Shown here piece after piece: positions 5,733 to 7,078 of a DNA stretch of 7,078 nucleotides. Location of the stretch: positions 1 through 7,078 of the forward strand of contig JAJYGE010000446.1 in assembly GCA_021785155.1 (NCBI GenBank), written 5' to 3'. Every line of letters begins with the position of its first letter. Position 1 is the first letter of the stretch. A program made the position numbers and the translations under genes. The notes beneath the pieces are model-generated. The model had not been told where the DNA came from, made no database searches, and was given only the letters and a program-made list of their open reading frames with translations. The DNA comes from Planctomycetota bacterium. GTDB taxonomy: Bacteria > Planctomycetota > Phycisphaerae > WQYP01.

Positions 5733-7078
5733 TCAGTGTACCCGCTGGCCCGGCGTGGCCCGCGCGTCCACGGAAAGCAGGAACACGTCTTTGCCGCCGG
5801 GGCCGCTGGCGAGAATCATTCCTTCGCTGGTACCGAATTTCATTTTTCTCGGAGCCAGATTAGCGCAGAAAATAACCAGACGTCCGGTAAGCTCTTCGGG
5901 GGTACAGGCTTTTTTGATGCCGGCCAGAACGGTGCGTTTGCCCAACGGTCCGGCATCAAGTTCAACTTTCATAAGTTTATCGGTGGCTTCAATTGATTCG
6001 GCATGAATCACCCGGGCCACGCGCAAATCAATGGCCGCAAATTGCTCAATGGTACATTCGGGTGCCAGGGGTTCCTCAGAGGCTCCGGTACCAACGGGTA
6101 CCGCTTGCGCCGACACCGGCGCGGTTACGTTTTGATTTTCCTGAAGCATGGCCTGTATTTTCCTTTCTTCAACACGACCGGTTAAATGTTCAAAGGGCCG
6201 TATGACATGCGATGGCATGGATTCCTGCACATCAAGCCATGTTTGAGGGCTGATGTTGAGGCATTTTTCCACGCTTGCCGCAATGTCCGGCACAATGGGT
6301 TTAAGATAGATCATCAGTATTCGCCCGCATTCCAATGCCGCCGTTAATACGCCACGGGCCACTTCCTGATCCGTTTTCACCAGCGACCAGGGGGCTTGAT
6401 CTTCGACAAATTTATTGGCTTTATCCGCCAGGGCGCAAATTCGGCGCGTTACTGAGGCAAAATTCCGCTGGTCATAATCCGCCGCAATGTGTGATTCCGC
6501 AGCGCGCAATTCATTGAGCAGCGGCAAGGCGTCAATGGTCACAATACCGGTACGCCCGTCCAGCAGCCGCGTTAAAATCGGTGCCGCCCGGCTTATCAGA
6601 TTGACGAGTTTTCCGACCAGTTCACTGTTGACCCGATTGCAGAAATCGTCAAAGCTCAAATCCATATCCGCGGGTGACGCCGACAGTCGCGTGGCAAAAT
6701 AATAACGCAGCCACTGTGGATCAAGGTGGCGGGCATATTGGGCGGCGTTAATGAACGTGCCGCGGCTTTTTGACATTTTTTCACCGTTGATGGTTAAATG
6801 CCCGTGTACGCATAATTTTGTCGGTGGTTTGAGTCCGGCTCCCATCAGCATGGCGGGCCAAAACAGCGCATGAAAATAGATAATATCCTTGCCGATGAAG
6901 TGGAATACTTCCAGATCCTCCATTTTCCAGTATTCTTCCGCATCGGCGGCCCCCCCCCCCAGATGTTTTGCCAGGGCCGCCAGATAGCCGATCGGGGCAT
7001 CAAGCCAGTTGTAGAAATATTTACCCGGTTCGCCGGGAATGGGAAATCCGAAAAATGGCGCATCGCGGGAAATATCCC
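5733..7078 (-). CDS. metG: Methionyl-tRNA synthetase with C-terminal tRNA-binding domain (5' end outside window)
   Basis: Class I aminoacyl-tRNA synthetase that charges tRNA-Met with methionine in the cytosol. 447 codons plus TGA are visible, from the DISRDAPFFG segment to the end; the N-terminal catalytic half with the HIGH motif lies beyond the right edge. Seen in order: KYFYNWLDAPIGYL, HFIGKDIIYFHALFWPAML, then KMSKS at 6779-6765 within GEKMSKSRGTF (ATP-binding loop), the anticodon-binding helical domain with NRVNSELVGKLVNL and FVEDQAPWSLVK, a Pro/Ala/Val linker, and a C-terminal EMAP/Arc1p-like domain (about the last 107 residues: IDLRVARV, ANLAPRKMKFG, SEGMILASGPGGKD). That extra domain is typical of the long, dimeric E. 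coli-like MetG of about 680 residues. The first in-frame ATG in the window (6923) is internal; the frame is open to 7076 and the residues upstream align well with MetG. It carries an 11-base G run in the coding strand. Confidence 0.97.
   Translation of the reverse strand, partial: DISRDAPFFGFPIPGEPGKYFYNWLDAPIGYLAALAKHLGGGAADAEEYWKMEDLEVFHFIGKDIIYFHALFWPAMLMGAGLKPPTKLCVHGHLTINGEKMSKSRGTFINAAQYARHLDPQWLRYYFATRLSASPADMDLSFDDFCNRVNSELVGKLVNLISRAAPILTRLLDGRTGIVTIDALPLLNELRAAESHIAADYDQRNFASVTRRICALADKANKFVEDQAPWSLVKTDQEVARGVLTAALECGRILMIYLKPIVPDIAASVEKCLNISPQTWLDVQESMPSHVIRPFEHLTGRVEERKIQAMLQENQNVTAPVSAQAVPVGTGASEEPLAPECTIEQFAAIDLRVARVIHAESIEATDKLMKVELDAGPLGKRTVLAGIKKACTPEELTGRLVIFCANLAPRKMKFGTSEGMILASGPGGKDVFLLSVDARATPGQRVH
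6950..6960. repeat. Mononucleotide tract, 11 C (11 G in metG coding strand)
   Basis: Eleven consecutive C on the plus strand encode the Gly-rich turn HLGGGAADAEEYW of MetRS. With exactly 11 bases the metG frame is continuous on both sides; a gain or loss of one base would truncate the enzyme. Such runs are prone to polymerase slippage and to sequencing or assembly error. Confidence 0.9.

Noticed and set aside
6845..7063. Possible frameshift in metG at the poly-C tract, since the longest ATG-started frame ends at 6923 and another frame covers the edge.
   Set aside because: Codon phase checked across the tract: with 11 bases the frame that includes KYFYNWLDAPIG is the same as that of the KMSKS part. 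The ATG at 6923 is only the first in-frame Met.

Overview
This is a chromosomal-looking window from an unidentified bacterium with moderate GC. Three long genes lie on the minus strand: the C-terminal two thirds of methionyl-tRNA synthetase (metG, running off the right edge), a Gfo/Idh/MocA-like oxidoreductase, and a large membrane-bound GGDEF-EAL cyclic-di-GMP protein. The left 0.85 kb holds remains of two unrelated insertion sequences. No taxonomic marker is decisive. The two-membrane-type c-di-GMP signalling architecture, the IS110 variant and the Gfo/Idh/MocA protein would fit Planctomycetota/PVC or another Gram-negative group, but this is a weak inference.

Layout from left to right: 1-306 (+) is the C-terminal end of an IS110-family transposase. 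307-546 has no recognised gene and may contain the right end of that element. 547-825 (-) is an N-terminally truncated IS256-family (mutator) transposase remnant. 826-1032 shows nothing recognisable. 1033-3969 (-) is an 8-TM sensor / PAS / LOV-like PAS / GGDEF / EAL protein. 3970-4571 is a long intergenic stretch with a weak promoter candidate and an AT-rich patch carrying a perfect 6+6 bp inverted repeat that resembles DnaA boxes. 4572-5585 (-) is a Gfo/Idh/MocA-like protein starting with GTG. 5586-5732 is a 147-bp gap. 5733-7078 (-) is metG.

metG and the oxidoreductase-like gene are co-directional and could be read together, although a perfect TATAAT in the gap may give the second gene its own promoter. 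The GGDEF-EAL gene is separated by about 0.6 kb and is probably its own transcription unit. No shared pathway between the three genes is evident.

Most noteworthy points: the oxidoreductase-like protein lacks all three hallmark motifs of its family (glycine-rich loop, EKP lysine, catalytic His); a run of 11 G lies inside the metG coding strand and the frame depends on its exact length; the second PAS domain is strongly LOV-like but has Pro in place of the photoactive Cys; and the stretch after the IS110 transposase could hold a guide (bridge/seek) RNA if the element belongs to the IS1111 group. I did not find a convincing new multi-gene system.
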